Assembly: GCA_002633005.1 (NCBI GenBank) | Contig: NMRA01000005.1 | Span: 893,001 to 955,000 of the forward strand | Direction of reading: 5' to 3' | Origin: Phoronis australis | Lineage: Eukaryota > Phoronida > Phoronidae | Length of the DNA: 62,000 nt | Part shown: positions 60,121 through 62,000 of the stretch, in pieces | Layout: each line of letters opens with the position of its first letter | How positions within the stretch are numbered: position 1 is the stretch's first letter | Notes under the pieces: generated by a model | What the model was told of the DNA's origin: nothing | What the model saw: the letters and a program-made list of their open reading frames with translations, nothing else | Databases searched by the model: none | Position numbers and translations under genes: made by a program

Positions 60121-62000
60121 GTGAGTGTCGTCACTTTGACTGGCTTTGATTTCAGCGTGTTGGCGAGTCGCCATGGAAAGCCGTGAAAATATTAGGGTAG
60201 TCTTGATGTGTGGGAGAGTGGGAAATAGAAAGTATGAAAACAATGGATTGAAATTTTTATAGCATAAAAACTGTCTCATTTTGCGAGGTCACGGATTCAG
60301 TTCCGTTGGACAACTATCGTATTTTTTGTGGGGATAATGACTAACAGAATAAAATGCTGGGATGTCTGTAAAATATGAGGCTCCAGACTACATTATCTGA
60401 CAACTTCAGGCAAAAACGGGGACATGGCAAATCAAAGACTTCTGCACTTGAAGCTAAGTTGCGTGCGTAGATGAAACGATGAAGAACTGCAATAGTTTAT
60501 AACATAAAATGGCAGTAATTTAACCTTTGGGACTCCAGAGGATATAAGCTGGACATGCCATTATCACCATTTGATTACGTTACTCCATGAAAAGAGGGAA
60601 AAAAATGAAAACAAAAACTTGACAGGTAGGCATTTCTTATCTTGACACCATCAGCTTAGTGTGTATAGGTGTGAAGTCACATGTCATCTGTGGAACAAAG
60701 ACTTACATTTGCTCTGGATTACATGTGTTGACTACTCAGTTGCAGTATGTGGTGTCTATTAAAAACTCGCTGCTTCTTGAAATGCTGGACCTCGACATAT
60801 GTGAGGCCCAGTGGTTTGGGTGTTTTCTGGCATTTTTTCTCTATAAAGCTTTTTCTGAAAACAAGATTTTCAAAGAAACAACACATGTTCTATCCTAAAC
60901 CTTGAAAATATTGCCTGGAAGAGAAAAGAACAATAAGATGGCACACAGGAGAAATTTCAAAACTGCTGTAAAATTGTTTTTGCTGCATAGTGTGCAATTA
61001 TACTAGGCTCGGATTAGTGAAAAGTCACAGAAAATGAGGTGAACTTTTGATATTCATCACATAAAGAAATTGTGTGGTAGAAAAATGGATTTTCGGGACA
61101 TGTCTCTTTTGTAGAATACTCTATATTACCTGAAGTTGTCAGGCATTGGGTCGAAAAAATTGTATTTTAAGAGATGGTACTTTTCCTCATGGAAACGTAT
61201 CCAAGTTTATGCTCACCATTAGCATTGCCTAGGTATACATATGTGTGCGCATAAATACGAGCATCTTTCTGTTGTATCTGACTGGGCCTCTGTGCTGCTG
61301 CTCTCAGTCTGGTCTCTTTGTCTCAAATCCGGATGTTTGCGGAATTTAGGAGGCGTGTTTGTGTCAAGGAGGGGACGGCATGTGCTTATTTTTGTTCAAA
61401 TATTGCTGTCCCCTCGGTGACAATTAAATTTTTAGTACATGCCTCTGTATGTACCAAAGCTCCTCAATGGATCTTTGTTAAATTTTACAGCTGTGTTCTT
61501 ACCAAGAAAAAATGTCACCCGCTCCCTTTTCGGACAAATTGGCTTAGTTCTGTGTCCCCCACTGACAATTTTTTCTCATTGATTTTGTACTGTCACCACT
61601 GTGTCTGCCAAACCACTTGAATTGAATTAGACCCTCTACTCCTGTTGGGATGAAGCTGACTTAAGTGCTGAGATATAGTTTGAGCAACACAGATTTTGTT
61701 GCATAAGCCTAATTGAATAAATAAAATAGGTGTTGGAATGCCGTGCAGTTACCCCGAGATGAGAGTGTCTGTACTTATTGAATAGTAAACTGAGGCCGTA
61801 TACAAAGAAATCTCACGAAACATTCTTGGAAAAATGTTCATGGTTGAATCCTAAAACTTCTCCTGTTACTCACAGAATAGACATGACAGCTGTGTCCAAA
61901 TCAAATTTCCAGCTTTTTGTTTCGTAACTGGTTGCTGTTTTGGTATTTCATTGACGGTAACATGTTTTTTGGTACTGTCGAATGTATGCCAGGGCATTAT
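60121..62000 (+). other. Filamin intron 2 (5' part)
   Basis: Begins GTGAGTGTCG. No further filamin exon or other recognisable feature was found up to the window end. Confidence 0.7.

Overview
This is a piece of a nuclear animal genome, not a prokaryotic or viral sequence. The evidence is spliced genes with GT/AG introns, long introns, decayed LINE retrotransposons, tRNA-derived SINE-like sequences, small inverted-repeat transposons (MITEs) and minisatellites. The proteins resemble filamin and KIN17 across bilaterians. A marine invertebrate deuterostome such as amphioxus or a hemichordate fits the repeat-rich, single-N draft sequence, but I cannot fix the species from the sequence alone.

Three spliced genes are supported. 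(1) At 3245-9196 (+), four exons encode only the actin-binding domain (two calponin-homology domains) of a filamin. They end in a stop codon just after CH2, and the splice donor of exon 2 is altered (AT in place of GT). (2) At 10956-20527 (-), nine exons give a complete 392-residue KIN17 DNA/RNA-binding protein, with every splice junction readable. (3) At 37482-60120 (+), the first two coding exons of a regular filamin are separated by a 22-kb intron, and the gene continues beyond the right edge. The short filamin copy and the full filamin lie on the same strand, about 28 kb apart. KIN17 sits between them on the other strand, convergent with the short copy and divergent from the full filamin.

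The rest is non-coding and repeat-rich. Positions 1-2325 hold the 3' end of a CR1/L2-like LINE, a long array built on TCCTATAGGA, and a decayed C-terminal part of a second LINE. The introns of the short filamin copy hold a 466-bp element with long terminal inverted repeats, members of a 130-bp MITE family and a 1.1-kb element bounded by GGCGGAT-type ends. KIN17 intron 1 carries an L1-like reverse-transcriptase relic. The 17-kb intergenic space (20528-37481) holds two inverted-repeat structures, one of them about 1.5 kb long with a SINE-like insertion in one arm, plus further MITEs and short duplications. Filamin intron 1 is dominated by minisatellites and a few MITEs.

The most interesting point is the actin-binding-domain-only filamin paralogue. 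Its reading frame is open through four exons with conserved intron phases, yet one splice donor is non-canonical. It is either a recently broken pseudogene, a gene using an unusual AT-AG intron, or a gene that makes a CH1-only truncated protein.
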